Source: Betaproteobacteria bacterium (GTDB lineage: Bacteria; Pseudomonadota; Gammaproteobacteria; Burkholderiales; Usitatibacteraceae). From it: 64,000 nt of DNA. The stretch covers positions 62,001 to 126,000 of the forward strand of contig JADJEZ010000006.1 of NCBI GenBank assembly GCA_016708825.1, read 5' to 3'. Both the position numbers and the translations under genes were made by a program. The notes under the pieces are model-generated. The model searched no databases. It had not been told where the DNA came from and saw only the letters and a program-made list of their open reading frames with translations. Shown in pieces: positions 26,351-35,071 of this stretch. The first letter of the stretch is position 1. Every line of letters starts with the position of its first letter.

Positions 26351-27493
26351 TCAGAAGCCGAGCTTGCCGAAGATGTGCTCGTAGCCGACCTTGTAGTCCG
26401 CGTCGTTCAGGAAGTGGTAGTAGGCGACGCGCTTGGCCCAGGCCTTCTGGGACTCGACCACCTTCTTGAAGAAGGGATCCTCGTCCTGCAGGCGCTTGGA
26501 CACCACGTCCCACGCCTTGATCTGCGCGGCGAAGATGTCCTTGGGCGTGCGCTTCACGTTCACCTTGTCCTTGTTGATCAGCTCCTGCAGGTCGGTGGAG
26601 TACTGGTCCATCGCCAGCGCGAAGTTGGCGGTGGAGGCAGCCTCCGCCGCGTAGTGCAGGATGGCCTGCAGGTCCTTCGGAAGCGAGTTGTACTTCTTCT
26701 TGTTGAAAACGATCTCGAAGAACTCCATGGCCTGGTGGTAGCTGCCCATGTAGTAGTTCTTCGCGACGTCCTGCGCGCCGAAGCGGCGGTCGGAGGTCGG
26801 GTTGTTGAATTCGAACGCGTCGATAACGCCGCGCTCCATGGCGGGAACGATCTCGCCGCCGGGAAGCTGCGTGACCTTCATGCCCAGTTCCTGCATCAGG
26901 TCGGCCGCGAGGCCCACGGTGCGGTACTTGAAGCCCTTCAGGTCGGCCGCGCCCTTGATGGGCTTCTTGAACCAGCCCAGCGGCTGGGTCGGCATCGGCA
27001 TGGCGAAGAAGCCGACGACGTCCAGGCCCAGCTTGGCCAGCAGCTCGTTGTAGAGCGACAGGCCCTGGCGGTTGATCCACGCGAGCGTCTGGTGGGCGTC
27101 GCAGCCGTTGATCGGGCCGGAGCCGAAGAGCGACGCAACCTTGCTCTTGCCGTACCAGTACACCGCGACGGTGTGGGCGGCATCGATCACGCCCTTGCTG
27201 GTGGCGTCCATGACCTCGAAGGGCTTCACGACCGAGCCGCCGACGAGGTAATCGATGCGAAGCCGTCCGCCGCACATCTCGTTCACGCGCGCGACGTACT
27301 GCTCGGCCATCTCGTTGAAGACGTCCTTCGCGCCCCATGCGCCCTGCATCTTGAGCACGATCGGGGACTGCGCCACCGCGATCATGGGGAAGCCGGCGAT
27401 GGCCGCGCCGGTGGCTCCGGCTGCGCCGGTGATGAACTTGCGACGGGTGACGGCCTTGGTCTCCGCCACGGCGGGTTTTTGCGCTTCAGTCAT
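26351..27493 (-). CDS. dctP: TRAP transporter solute-binding protein, DctP family, Tat-exported
   Basis: 380 residues. The N terminus holds a twin-arginine signal, TRRKFITGAAGATGAA, ending at AVAQ. The mature part has DctP/TAXI-like order with VYWYGKSKVASLFG, GFFAMPMPTQPLGWF and EFNNPTSDRRFG, the region with the conserved carboxylate-binding Arg. It captures a small anion in the periplasm. ATG with GGAGAA upstream. The 190 bases upstream contain the operon promoter, not resolvable by eye. Confidence 0.92.
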   Translation of the reverse strand: MTEAQKPAVAETKAVTRRKFITGAAGATGAAIAGFPMIAVAQSPIVLKMQGAWGAKDVFNEMAEQYVARVNEMCGGRLRIDYLVGGSVVKPFEVMDATSKGVIDAAHTVAVYWYGKSKVASLFGSGPINGCDAHQTLAWINRQGLSLYNELLAKLGLDVVGFFAMPMPTQPLGWFKKPIKGAADLKGFKYRTVGLAADLMQELGMKVTQLPGGEIVPAMERGVIDAFEFNNPTSDRRFGAQDVAKNYYMGSYHQAMEFFEIVFNKKKYNSLPKDLQAILHYAAEAASTANFALAMDQYSTDLQELINKDKVNVKRTPKDIFAAQIKAWDVVSKRLQDEDPFFKKVVESQKAWAKRVAYYHFLNDADYKVGYEHIFGKLGF

Positions 27494-27683
27494 GGGGTTC
27501 TCCTCGAGTCAATCGGGTGTTATTGCTCTGTGCCGGAACCGGCTATGCGGGTGCGGGGCCGATTGGGCCCGACCCTCGACCACGGCTCATTCCATGCTAA
27601 TCCCCTGCTCCCATCATGGCAACCCGAATGTGTGAAAGGGCTTCGTGCCCCCCGGTCGCTCGTACCCTCGGTATCAGCGCCCC

Positions 27684-29369
27684 CTACCGGTAGGAGAAGA
27701 GCAGGATGGCGGCCAGGAGCACCACGACCCAGACCACCATCGTCCGCGTGGCCCAGGTGCGGCCGAATGCGCCCTGCGCGCTCCCGAATCGGGCGACGTC
27801 GCGCGCAACACGGTGGGCGAGATCCGAGACGGCGCCGAAGGCGCGCTCGCGCAGGCGCGCAAGCCCCTCCTCGGCGGGAGTCCACAGGGCGGGAACGAGG
27901 TGGCGCCATACCCAGTCCGTATCCAGCGTGACGGTCGCCTTGCCCACGAGGTGGCGGCGAAGCAGGAAGAACGCGAGGCCGGAGAACGCGAGCAGCTGCA
28001 GCATGGCGACGGCGTGCCCCGCGGTGTACGGAACGTAATCCACCGGATGCGGCAGCAGGGCGTAGAGCGTCCCGGGAAAGACGCCCACCGCCAGGCACAG
28101 GATCGCCACGAGGACCATGGCGGCACGCGATGGGCCCGGCGGATCCTCGGCGCGAAGCCCCGCGTCGCCCCGGAAGAACACGAGCCACGGGAACCGGAAC
28201 CCGGCATAGAGGCAGGTGCCCGCCGAAGCCGCCGCGAAGGCGATCCACACGCCCTGCAAGTGGGCGTCGGCGGCCGCCTGCGAGATCATCGACTTGGTGA
28301 CGAATCCCGAGGTGAGCGGAAACGCCGAGATCGACAGGGCCCCGATGATGGCGCACGTGGCGGTGAGCGGCATGTGGCGCAAGAGCCCTCCGAGTTCGCT
28401 GAACCTGCGCTTGCCCGTCTGCAGGATGACGGCGCCGGCCGCCATGAGCAGCACCGCCTTGTAGAGGAGGTGGGCGAAGGCGTGCGCCGCCGCGCCGTTG
28501 ATGGCCATTTCCGTGCCGATGCCCGCGCCCGCCACCATGAACCCGACCTGGCTCACGATCGAGTAGGCGAAGAGCCGGCGCAGGTCGTTTTCCCGAATGG
28601 CGTAGACGATCCCGTAGAACACCATGAAGAGCCCGATGGCGACCAGGATCTCCGTGCCGGGAAAGCCGCGCAGCAGCACATACACCGCCGTCTTGGTGGT
28701 GAAGGCGGCGAGGAACACCATGCCGCTCCACGACGACTCGGGGTACGCGTCGGGGAGCCACGCCGACACCGGCGGGGCGCCGGCATTGAGCAGGAACCCC
28801 GCGAGGACCAGCGCCTTGGCGACGGTGTCCGGGCGCATGGCCTCGAACGCGATCGAGCCCGTCGACGCCACGTGGCCGGCGATGCCCGCCATGAGCAGCA
28901 TCCCGCCGAAGAGGTGCATGAGGAGATAGCGCCGGCTCGCGGCCCAGGCCCCGGGGCCTGCCGACCAGAGGACGAGCGTGGAGCCCACCGCCATCACCTC
29001 CCAGAAGACGAAGAGCGTGATGAGGTCTCCGGCGAGCGTGGCGCCGATGGCCGAGCCCGCGTACACGAAGGCCGCCGGCAGCTCGAGGCGGCTGCGCTGC
29101 GTGAGCGCGTAGAGGGCGCCCGCGAAGGCGACGAAGGCGAAGATCGTCGCGAAGAGGCGCGAGAGGCGATCCATGCGCAGCAGCGTCGCTTCGAAGCCGA
29201 ATGCCGACCAGCGGCCGTGCAGGCCGTCGGGAATGGCCCAGACGAGCGCCAGCGCCGCGAGCGGCGCGGCGAGCAGCAGCAGGGTGCGCGCTCGTCCGCG
29301 CAGGAAGAACGCCGCCACGCCCGCCGCCGCGAGCCAGAGGCCCGGATGCAGGAGGGCGCTAGCGGTCAT
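27684..29369 (-). CDS. Mrp/Mbh-type antiporter proton-channel subunit (third D-like subunit)
   Basis: 561 residues with about fourteen membrane spans, of the NuoL/M/N-MrpA/D family. The helix-7 lysine (FTTKTAVYVLLRGFP), AHLLYKAVLLM and SGFVTKSMI positions conserved in proton-translocating antiporter subunits are present. It has a long C-terminal extension (about 120 residues) ending in a last helix. It is the final gene of the cluster and overlaps the 89-residue gene by 11 bases. With two more D-type subunits upstream, the complex would have three proton paths. Confidence 0.85.
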   Translation of the reverse strand: MTASALLHPGLWLAAAGVAAFFLRGRARTLLLLAAPLAALALVWAIPDGLHGRWSAFGFEATLLRMDRLSRLFATIFAFVAFAGALYALTQRSRLELPAAFVYAGSAIGATLAGDLITLFVFWEVMAVGSTLVLWSAGPGAWAASRRYLLMHLFGGMLLMAGIAGHVASTGSIAFEAMRPDTVAKALVLAGFLLNAGAPPVSAWLPDAYPESSWSGMVFLAAFTTKTAVYVLLRGFPGTEILVAIGLFMVFYGIVYAIRENDLRRLFAYSIVSQVGFMVAGAGIGTEMAINGAAAHAFAHLLYKAVLLMAAGAVILQTGKRRFSELGGLLRHMPLTATCAIIGALSISAFPLTSGFVTKSMISQAAADAHLQGVWIAFAAASAGTCLYAGFRFPWLVFFRGDAGLRAEDPPGPSRAAMVLVAILCLAVGVFPGTLYALLPHPVDYVPYTAGHAVAMLQLLAFSGLAFFLLRRHLVGKATVTLDTDWVWRHLVPALWTPAEEGLARLRERAFGAVSDLAHRVARDVARFGSAQGAFGRTWATRTMVVWVVVLLAAILLFSYR

Positions 29370-29628
29370 GGAAGCCCTCCTGCCGATCGAGGAGCGCACC
29401 CGCGAGCTTCGCCACGGCCACCAGGGCCGCGCAGGCGACGAACCCGAGGATCGCGTGGAACGCGGGAATGCGCTCGATCTCGAAATGCGGGTGCAGGTCC
29501 ACGAAGAAGCCCGCCGCCACGCACGCGGCGAGGACTGCGCCCATCGCGGCGAGCCGCTGGCCGCCGGCGGATGGCGCCCCTGCCGGATCCTGGTGTGGCG
29601 TTCTCGCGGTTTCGCCGGCCATCGTCAT
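29359..29628 (-). CDS. Small membrane protein of the antiporter cluster (89 aa)
   Basis: An 89-residue protein with two hydrophobic helices (about 26-44 and 57-78), a basic/acidic soluble tail on each side and the loop DLHPHFEIERIPAFHA. ATG overlaps the stop of the upstream D-type subunit (ATGA), and its 3' end overlaps the following subunit. It keeps the operon reading unbroken, so it is likely a structural accessory subunit. Similar short proteins are found next to NuoN-like Mrp subunits, but I cannot name a family with certainty. Confidence 0.68.
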   Translation of the reverse strand: MTMAGETARTPHQDPAGAPSAGGQRLAAMGAVLAACVAAGFFVDLHPHFEIERIPAFHAILGFVACAALVAVAKLAGALLDRQEGFHDR

Positions 29629-31082
29629 CCTCCCGCGAGGGATTTCGCGAGTGCGATCGCGAGCCCCGGAAACAGGAACAGCGCGACGCAGGCGGCTGCC
29701 GTCACGACCTGCGCCATCACCATGGCCAACGGCGCCTCGCGGCCGTGCACGTCGCCCGCCGGCGGCGCCACGAAGAAGGCGCGATACACGATGGGCACGA
29801 AGTACGCGGCATTGAGCAGCGTGCTCGCGGCGAGCACGCCCACGGCGGTCCAGCTCTCCGCGGTCATGGCGCCGGTGAGGATGTACCACTTCGAGACGAA
29901 GCCCGCGAGCGGGGGCAGGCCGATCATGGAGAACGCGCCGACGGCGAACGCCCCCATGGTCCACGGCATCATTCGCCCGATGCCGTCGAGCTGGCTCACC
30001 TCGGTCTTGTGCGCGGCGGTGTAGATCGAGCCCGCGGCGAAGAAGAGCGTGATCTTGCCGAAGGCGTGCGCGACCAGGTGCAGCGCCGCCCCCATGACCG
30101 CCGCGGGGGTGAGGAGCGAGACCGCCATCGTCACGTAGGCGAGCTGGCTCACGGTGGAATAGGCGAGCCGCCGCTTGAGGTTGTCGGCACGCAGCGCCAC
30201 GGCCGAGGCCGCGATCAGCGTGAAGCCGGCCACGAGCGTGAGCCATGCCGCGCCGCCCAGCGCCGCGAGCGTGTCGACGCCGAAGACGTAGACGACCACC
30301 TTCACCACGCAGAACACGCCCGCCTTCACGACCGCCACGGCGTGCAGCAGCGCGGAGACCGGCGTCGGTGCGACCATCGCGGCGGGAAGCCAGCGGTGGA
30401 ACGGCATCAGCGCGGCCTTGCCGATGCCGAACATGAAGAGCGCGAGCAGGACCCCCGCCGCGGTGGGGCCGATGCGCCCGCCGAGAATCCCGCCGGGCCG
30501 GAAGTCCAGCGTGCCCGCGAAGACCCAGGTCGCGATGATCGCGGGCAGAAGAAAGACCACGGAAGTCCCGATCAGCACGCCCAGGTAGACGCGCCCTGCC
30601 CGCCGCGCCTCGTCCGTGCCGTGGTGCGTGACCAGCGGATAGGTCACGAGCGTGAGCGCCTCGTAGAAGAGGAAGAGCGTGAGGAGGTTGCCGGCGAAGG
30701 CGATGCCGATGGCCGCGCCGATGGAGCCCGCGAAGCACACGTAGAAGCGCGTCTGGTTCGCCTCGCCGTTGCCGCGCAGGTAGCCGATGGAGTACGGCGT
30801 GCTCACCACCCACAGCGTCGAGGCCACGGCAGCGAAGAGCCAGCCGAGGGGCTCCACGGTGAGCACCACCGGCAGGCCCGGCAGCATCTCGAAGAGCGTG
30901 ACCGAAGGCCGCTCGCCGGCGAGGATCGCGGGCGCGAGCGAGACCACCACGAAGAAGAGCATCGCCGCCGCGCCGAACGCCATCGCCTCGCGCACGTCGG
31001 GACGACGCCTCGCGAGCACCATCAGCACGACCCCTGCGAAGGGAATGGCGAGCGCAGCCGCGGCGAACTGTGCGTTCGTCAT
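29625..31082 (-). CDS. Monovalent cation/H+ antiporter subunit D family protein (second D-like subunit)
   Basis: 485 residues, fourteen predicted helices. Conserved proton-channel residues seen: Glu in FYEALTLVTYPLV, Lys in GIGKAALMPFHRWLP, Lys in VVKAGVFCVVKVV, His/Lys in AHAFGKITLFF and Lys in GFVSKWYI. The start codon overlaps the stop of the upstream D subunit (ATGA). Family covers MrpD, NuoM and NuoN; the particular ion is not evident. Confidence 0.87.
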   Translation of the reverse strand: MTNAQFAAAALAIPFAGVVLMVLARRRPDVREAMAFGAAAMLFFVVVSLAPAILAGERPSVTLFEMLPGLPVVLTVEPLGWLFAAVASTLWVVSTPYSIGYLRGNGEANQTRFYVCFAGSIGAAIGIAFAGNLLTLFLFYEALTLVTYPLVTHHGTDEARRAGRVYLGVLIGTSVVFLLPAIIATWVFAGTLDFRPGGILGGRIGPTAAGVLLALFMFGIGKAALMPFHRWLPAAMVAPTPVSALLHAVAVVKAGVFCVVKVVVYVFGVDTLAALGGAAWLTLVAGFTLIAASAVALRADNLKRRLAYSTVSQLAYVTMAVSLLTPAAVMGAALHLVAHAFGKITLFFAAGSIYTAAHKTEVSQLDGIGRMMPWTMGAFAVGAFSMIGLPPLAGFVSKWYILTGAMTAESWTAVGVLAASTLLNAAYFVPIVYRAFFVAPPAGDVHGREAPLAMVMAQVVTAAACVALFLFPGLAIALAKSLAGG

Positions 31083-32560
31083 CGCGGCGCTCCCATCAGC
31101 GCCTCGGCCGCGCGCGCGGACGCCTCCAGGACCGGCCAGGCGAAGAGCCCCGCCGCGATCACCGCGGCCGTGAGCGCGAAGGCCGGGATCGTCATGTCGG
31201 CCGGCGCCTCGCCCGGATCCGGCGCGTCGCCGGGCGGCCCGCGGAAATACGCGCACTCCACGAACTTCCAGACGTAGGCCACGGCCAGGAGCGAGCTCAG
31301 CAGCACCGCGGCCGCGATCCACCAGTGACCCGCGCCGATCGCCGCGGCGACGAGCGCCCACTTGCTCGCGAACCCCGCCGTGCCCGGAACGCCGATGAGG
31401 CTCAAGCCCCCGAGCACGAAGGCGAATGCGGTGAGGGGCATGGTCCGGCCGAGGCCCGCCACGCGGTCGAAGCCGGTTCCGCCCGCGCGCAGGGCGATGG
31501 CGCCCGCGAGCAGGAAGAGCGCTCCCTTGGTGATGCCGTGGTTGACCAGGTGCGCGACGGCCGCCGTGAGCCCCGGCGCCGACCCGAGGGAGATGCCGAG
31601 CGTGATGTAGCCGATCTGCGCGACGCTCGAATAGGCGAGCAGCCGCTTCAGGTCCTTCTGCACGATCGCCGCGGCCGACGCGATGAAGAGCGCGGCGACG
31701 GACAGCACGGCGAGCACCGGGCCCAGGGGCATGTCGCGGAACACGGCATCCACGCCGTAAACCGAGAAGTAGACGCGCATGAGCACGTAGACCGCGACCT
31801 TCGTGGCGGTGGCCGCGAGGAACGCGGAGACCGCCGACGGCGCGTAGGCGTAGGCGTTCGGCAGCCAGGCATGCAGGGGAAAGAGGGCGAGCTTGAGACC
31901 CACGCCCGCCGTGATGAACGCGAGCCCCGCGACCAGCGGGCGCTTGTCCGGCACGTCGGCGAGCCGCGCGGCCATGTCGGCCAGGTTCAAGGTTCCCGTG
32001 GCGAGGTAGAGCAGCCCCACGCCGGTCACGTAAAGCGTCGCCCCGATGGTGCCGAGGATGAGGTACTGGTATGCCGCGGTAAGCGCGCGCCGGTTGCGCC
32101 CCAGGGCGATCAGCACGTAGGTCGCAAGCGAGGAGATCTCGAGGAACACGAACAGGTTGAAGGCGTCGCCCGTGACCGCGATGCCCAGCAGGCCCGCGAG
32201 GCAGAGCATCAGGAGCGCGTAGAAGAGATACAGGCGCTCCTGGCCGATTTCCGCCGAGACGCTGCGCCGCGCGTAGGGCAGGACCACGAGCGCGATCGCG
32301 CTCACCAGGAGCGCCACCAGGGCGTTGGCGGCGTCCACCCGGTACTCGATGCCCCAGGGCGGCGGCCAGCTGCCGATGGCGTACGAGATCGCGCCGGACT
32401 CGGTGGTCGCCACGAGCAGCGCCACGGACATCGCGAACGCCGCCGCGGAAGCCGCGAGGGAGGCGACCCAGCCGAGGAAGCCGCTGCGCGCCATCACGAT
32501 CACCGGTGAGGCGATCAGCGGGACGACGACGAGGAGGATGGGAAAGTGCTGGGAGAGCAA
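31079..32560 (-). CDS. mnhD: Na+/H+ antiporter subunit D (MnhD/MrpD)
   Basis: 493 residues starting from TTG. Shows the MrpD pattern: FNLFVFLEISSLATYVLIALG with the key Glu, KLALFPLHAWLPNAYAYAPSAVSAFLAATATKVAVYVLMR with two Lys, and HLVNHGITKGALFLLAGAI. It belongs to the proton-pumping antiporter family shared with complex I. Sits between mnhC and the second D-like subunit; the gap to mnhC is 15 bases. Confidence 0.92.
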   Translation of the reverse strand: MLSQHFPILLVVVPLIASPVIVMARSGFLGWVASLAASAAAFAMSVALLVATTESGAISYAIGSWPPPWGIEYRVDAANALVALLVSAIALVVLPYARRSVSAEIGQERLYLFYALLMLCLAGLLGIAVTGDAFNLFVFLEISSLATYVLIALGRNRRALTAAYQYLILGTIGATLYVTGVGLLYLATGTLNLADMAARLADVPDKRPLVAGLAFITAGVGLKLALFPLHAWLPNAYAYAPSAVSAFLAATATKVAVYVLMRVYFSVYGVDAVFRDMPLGPVLAVLSVAALFIASAAAIVQKDLKRLLAYSSVAQIGYITLGISLGSAPGLTAAVAHLVNHGITKGALFLLAGAIALRAGGTGFDRVAGLGRTMPLTAFAFVLGGLSLIGVPGTAGFASKWALVAAAIGAGHWWIAAAVLLSSLLAVAYVWKFVECAYFRGPPGDAPDPGEAPADMTIPAFALTAAVIAAGLFAWPVLEASARAAEALMGAPR

Positions 32561-32575
32561 GGCGCGGGCCGGCGT

Positions 32576-32932
32576 TCAGTCGTCTTTCGCGTCGGCTTCG
32601 AGGAGCTCGTCTTCCTCGACCGTGCCGTAGGCCTCGCGGATGCGCACCACGAGGGCGAGCCCGAGGGCGAGGGTGGCCACGCCCACGACGATTGCCGTGA
32701 GGATGAGCACGTGCGGCAGCGGGTTGGAGTAGACCGTGAAGCCCTCCCCCACGATGGGCGCGGTGCCGCCGATCAGCTTGCCGGGGGCGACGTAGAGCAG
32801 GTAGACGGAGGTCTGGAAGATGCCCAGCCCCACCAGCTTCTTCACGAGATTGCCGCGCGCGATGACGATGTAGAGCCCGGTCATCAGGATGAAGACCGTG
32901 GCCCAGTAGCTGAAGTGGCCGAAGAAGCTCAC
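32576..32932 (-). CDS. mnhC: Na+/H+ antiporter subunit C (MnhC/MrpC)
   Basis: 118 residues, three helices, homologous to NuoK: GLYIVIARGNLVKKLVGLGIFQTSVYLL and DPLPHVLILTAIVVG-like (here NPLPHVLILTAIVVG), the canonical MrpC/NuoK signature. GTG start overlapping the mnhB stop in GTGA. Acidic C-terminal tail. Membrane subunit required for antiporter assembly. Confidence 0.93.
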   Translation of the reverse strand: MSFFGHFSYWATVFILMTGLYIVIARGNLVKKLVGLGIFQTSVYLLYVAPGKLIGGTAPIVGEGFTVYSNPLPHVLILTAIVVGVATLALGLALVVRIREAYGTVEEDELLEADAKDD

Positions 32933-33357
32933 GGGCCGTCCTCGAGATCCCTTGCGCGGCCGGTGAAGAGGTAGAAGACCTTGAGCATGACGCCGCTCAC
33001 GGTGATGCCGACCCCGGCCTCGACCCAGAGGATGCCGCGGTGCTGCCCGTGGACGGAGTCGTGGGCGAGGACGAAGTAGTCGAGGTAGTTGCCGCCGAGC
33101 ACGATCCCGGCCACTCCCACGCCGGCGAATACGAGCACGCCGAGTGCGACCATCGACTCGACCAGGGACTCCGGCACGGCGCGGCGCGCCGCCGCGAGGC
33201 CGAAGATGATGCCGTAGAAGATGACCGCGGCGGCGATCACCACGCCGGCCTGGAACCCTCCGCCGGGGCCGAAGTCGCCGTGGAACTGCACGTAGAGCGC
33301 GAAGACCACCGCGTAGGGAATGAGGATCTTCCCGACGACGCGCAGGATGATGTCCAT
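32929..33357 (-). CDS. mnhB: Na+/H+ antiporter subunit B (MnhB/MrpB domain)
   Basis: 142 residues with four helices; the MnhB signature HGDFGPGGGFQAGVVIAAAVI lies in the first third (about 30-50). Begins 2 bases after the stop of the DUF4040-type gene. In classical Mrp operons this domain is MrpB; the partner MrpA C-terminal portion is supplied here by the preceding separate gene. Confidence 0.92.
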   Translation of the reverse strand: MDIILRVVGKILIPYAVVFALYVQFHGDFGPGGGFQAGVVIAAAVIFYGIIFGLAAARRAVPESLVESMVALGVLVFAGVGVAGIVLGGNYLDYFVLAHDSVHGQHRGILWVEAGVGITVSGVMLKVFYLFTGRARDLEDGP

Positions 33358-33359
33358 TC

Positions 33360-33908
33360 TCAAGGCTTGTCCTCCTGCTCCCCCGGCCGGCGCCTGCGCA
33401 GCAGCGCGATGACGCCGATCCCGGCGGTGAACACCACCGTGGTCTCGCCGAGCGTGTCGAAGCCGCGGTAGCTCGCGAGCACCGCCGTCACGACATTGGG
33501 CACGCCGGTTTCCTTCGGGCCCTCCTGGAGGTAGCGTGGCGCCACGTGGCGATGCATGGGCGCATCGGGATCGGAGAAGGCGGGCAGGCCGTAGGTGCCG
33601 TAGGCGACGAGCAGGCCCGTCACCACGACGATCGCGAGCGGCACGGCCGAACCCGCCGAGGGTTTCATCTCGAGGCTGCCCACGAGGTGCAGCGCACCCA
33701 GGAGCAGCACCGTCGAGATGCCGGCGCCCACGGCGGCCTCGGTCATGGCGACGTCGGCCGCGTCGAGGGCCGCGAGCGCCGTGGCCATGAGAAAACTGTA
33801 GGCCGTGGTGAGGACCACCACCGCGAAGAGGTTGCGCTGGCGCACGACCGCCACGGCAACGGCGGCCATCATGGCGAGCAGCGCGGCGATGGCGCCCGTC
33901 TCGATCAT
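33360..33908 (-). CDS. MbhD/MbhE-like (DUF4040) antiporter subunit
   Basis: 182 residues. The first 85 residues (VAVVRQRNLFAVVVLTTAYSFLMATALAALDAADVAMTEAAVGAG, split over two helices) match the MbhD/DUF4040 domain, normally the C-terminal part of MrpA. The second part has two more helices and GFDTLGETTVVFTAGIGV, typical of MbhE. This shows that MrpA is not a single large protein here; its domains are spread over this gene and D-type subunits, an archaeal or Mbh-like layout. ATGA overlap with mnhG. Confidence 0.85.
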   Translation of the reverse strand: MIETGAIAALLAMMAAVAVAVVRQRNLFAVVVLTTAYSFLMATALAALDAADVAMTEAAVGAGISTVLLLGALHLVGSLEMKPSAGSAVPLAIVVVTGLLVAYGTYGLPAFSDPDAPMHRHVAPRYLQEGPKETGVPNVVTAVLASYRGFDTLGETTVVFTAGIGVIALLRRRRPGEQEDKP

Positions 33909-34228
33909 TCGGGCCCCTTCTCGCGCTCGCCGCCGGTCGCGGGCTCCAGGCCCGACTCGTGGGCCGCCTTGGCGAGGGCATGGGTCGCCGTGGGACTCGC
34001 GAAGAAGATGAGCGCGCCCAGAATCACCAGCTTGGCCGATGCCAGCGTGAAGCCCGCCAGCAGCATCAGCCCCACCAGCACGAGGCCGGCGCCCAGCGTC
34101 TCGATCACGCTGGCCGCATGCATGCGCGTGTAGAAATCGGGCATGCGCACGAGCCCCACTGCCCCGATCACGCAGAACACGCCGCCGACGGTGAGCAGGA
34201 CCATCGCAACGATCTCGAGCGGCGTCAT
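33905..34228 (-). CDS. mnhG: Na+/H+ antiporter subunit G (MnhG/PhaG)
   Basis: 107 residues, three helices; contains the family motif GLVRMPDFYTRMHAASVIETLGAG. C-terminal tail is charged (ESGLEPATGGEREK). Start overlaps the mnhF stop in ATGA, and its own stop overlaps the next start. Confidence 0.93.
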   Translation of the reverse strand: MTPLEIVAMVLLTVGGVFCVIGAVGLVRMPDFYTRMHAASVIETLGAGLVLVGLMLLAGFTLASAKLVILGALIFFASPTATHALAKAAHESGLEPATGGEREKGPE

Positions 34229-34515
34229 CGCGTGTCCCCCTCTTCCAGCGTTCCTTCCTTGCCGAGGTCGCCCACGCGGAAGAACTTGAGCACCGCGATC
34301 GTTCCCACGATGTTGAGCAGGCCGTAGACGAGCGCGAGGTCGGTGTACTCGGGGCGGCCCGTCAGGAACTCGAGCACGGCGAGGAGCAGCATCGCCACGG
34401 TGCCGATCGCGTTCACCGCGAGCGCCCGGTCGAAGAGCGTGGGCCCCAGGAAGGCGCGGGCGAGCCCGAGTGCCAGCGTGGCGAGGAGCGCCACGATGAC
34501 GGGCGCGTAGATCAC
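34225..34515 (-). CDS. mnhF: Na+/H+ antiporter subunit F (MnhF/PhaF)
   Basis: 96 residues with three helices and the FlxGPTLFDRALAVNxIGT pattern (here LGPTLFDRALAVNAIGT) of MrpF. GTG start overlaps the mnhE stop (GTGA). Small hydrophobic subunit of the Mrp complex. Confidence 0.92.
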   Translation of the reverse strand: MIYAPVIVALLATLALGLARAFLGPTLFDRALAVNAIGTVAMLLLAVLEFLTGRPEYTDLALVYGLLNIVGTIAVLKFFRVGDLGKEGTLEEGDTR

Positions 34516-34985
34516 CGCGCGCCCTCGAAGCGGGTCACGCGCCGGTCCATGTCGCCCTCGGCGAGGCTCGCGGCGCCCTCGGCGGTGAGCGCGTGCACGA
34601 GGAACTCGCCGCGGCCGGCCAGGATCGTGACCGTCCCGGGCGTGAGCGTGATCGAGTTGGCGTAGGTCACGCGCCCCACGGCGGAAGCCTGCGTGGATCT
34701 CACGCGCACGAGCACGGGGCTGATGGGAAGTTTCGGGTCCACGATGATCTTCGAGACGTCCCAGGCGCTCTTCGCGATCTCCTTGAAGAGCCAGGGCCAG
34801 TAGACGAGCGCCGAGCCGGAGAAGTCCACGGGGTGGCCCTCGGGGTCCACCAGCTCGAGGCGCCTCGCGAAGGCGACGACGAGGATCGCGGACACCGCGC
34901 CCGCCGTGAGCAGGAACGGCGTGAAGTAGCCGGACAGCAGGATCCAGAAGACGAAAAGCGAGACGGCGGCGCTGACCTTTCGCAT
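34512..34985 (-). CDS. mnhE: Na+/H+ antiporter subunit E (MnhE/PhaE)
   Basis: 157 residues: two N-terminal helices followed by a cytoplasmic domain with the MrpE features YWPWLFKEIAKSAWDVSKII and NSITLTPGTVTI. First gene of the antiporter operon; the 86 bases upstream separate it from lutC and should hold its promoter unless there is read-through from lutABC. Confidence 0.93.
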   Translation of the reverse strand: MRKVSAAVSLFVFWILLSGYFTPFLLTAGAVSAILVVAFARRLELVDPEGHPVDFSGSALVYWPWLFKEIAKSAWDVSKIIVDPKLPISPVLVRVRSTQASAVGRVTYANSITLTPGTVTILAGRGEFLVHALTAEGAASLAEGDMDRRVTRFEGAR

Positions 34986-35071
34986 GGCGTAACCCGGGGA
35001 ATGAGGCGGCTGGCAGGTGACCGATTCTAAACCAGCGCGCGTGCGCCCGGTCCATCGGCCCCGCCCGCACT

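Noticed and set aside
27645..31277. Very long plus-strand open frame (over 1200 codons) across the antiporter cluster
   Set aside because: Antisense shadow in GC-rich DNA: Arg/His/Glu-rich composition, no domain, while the opposite strand encodes clear MrpD-type proteins with membrane helices.
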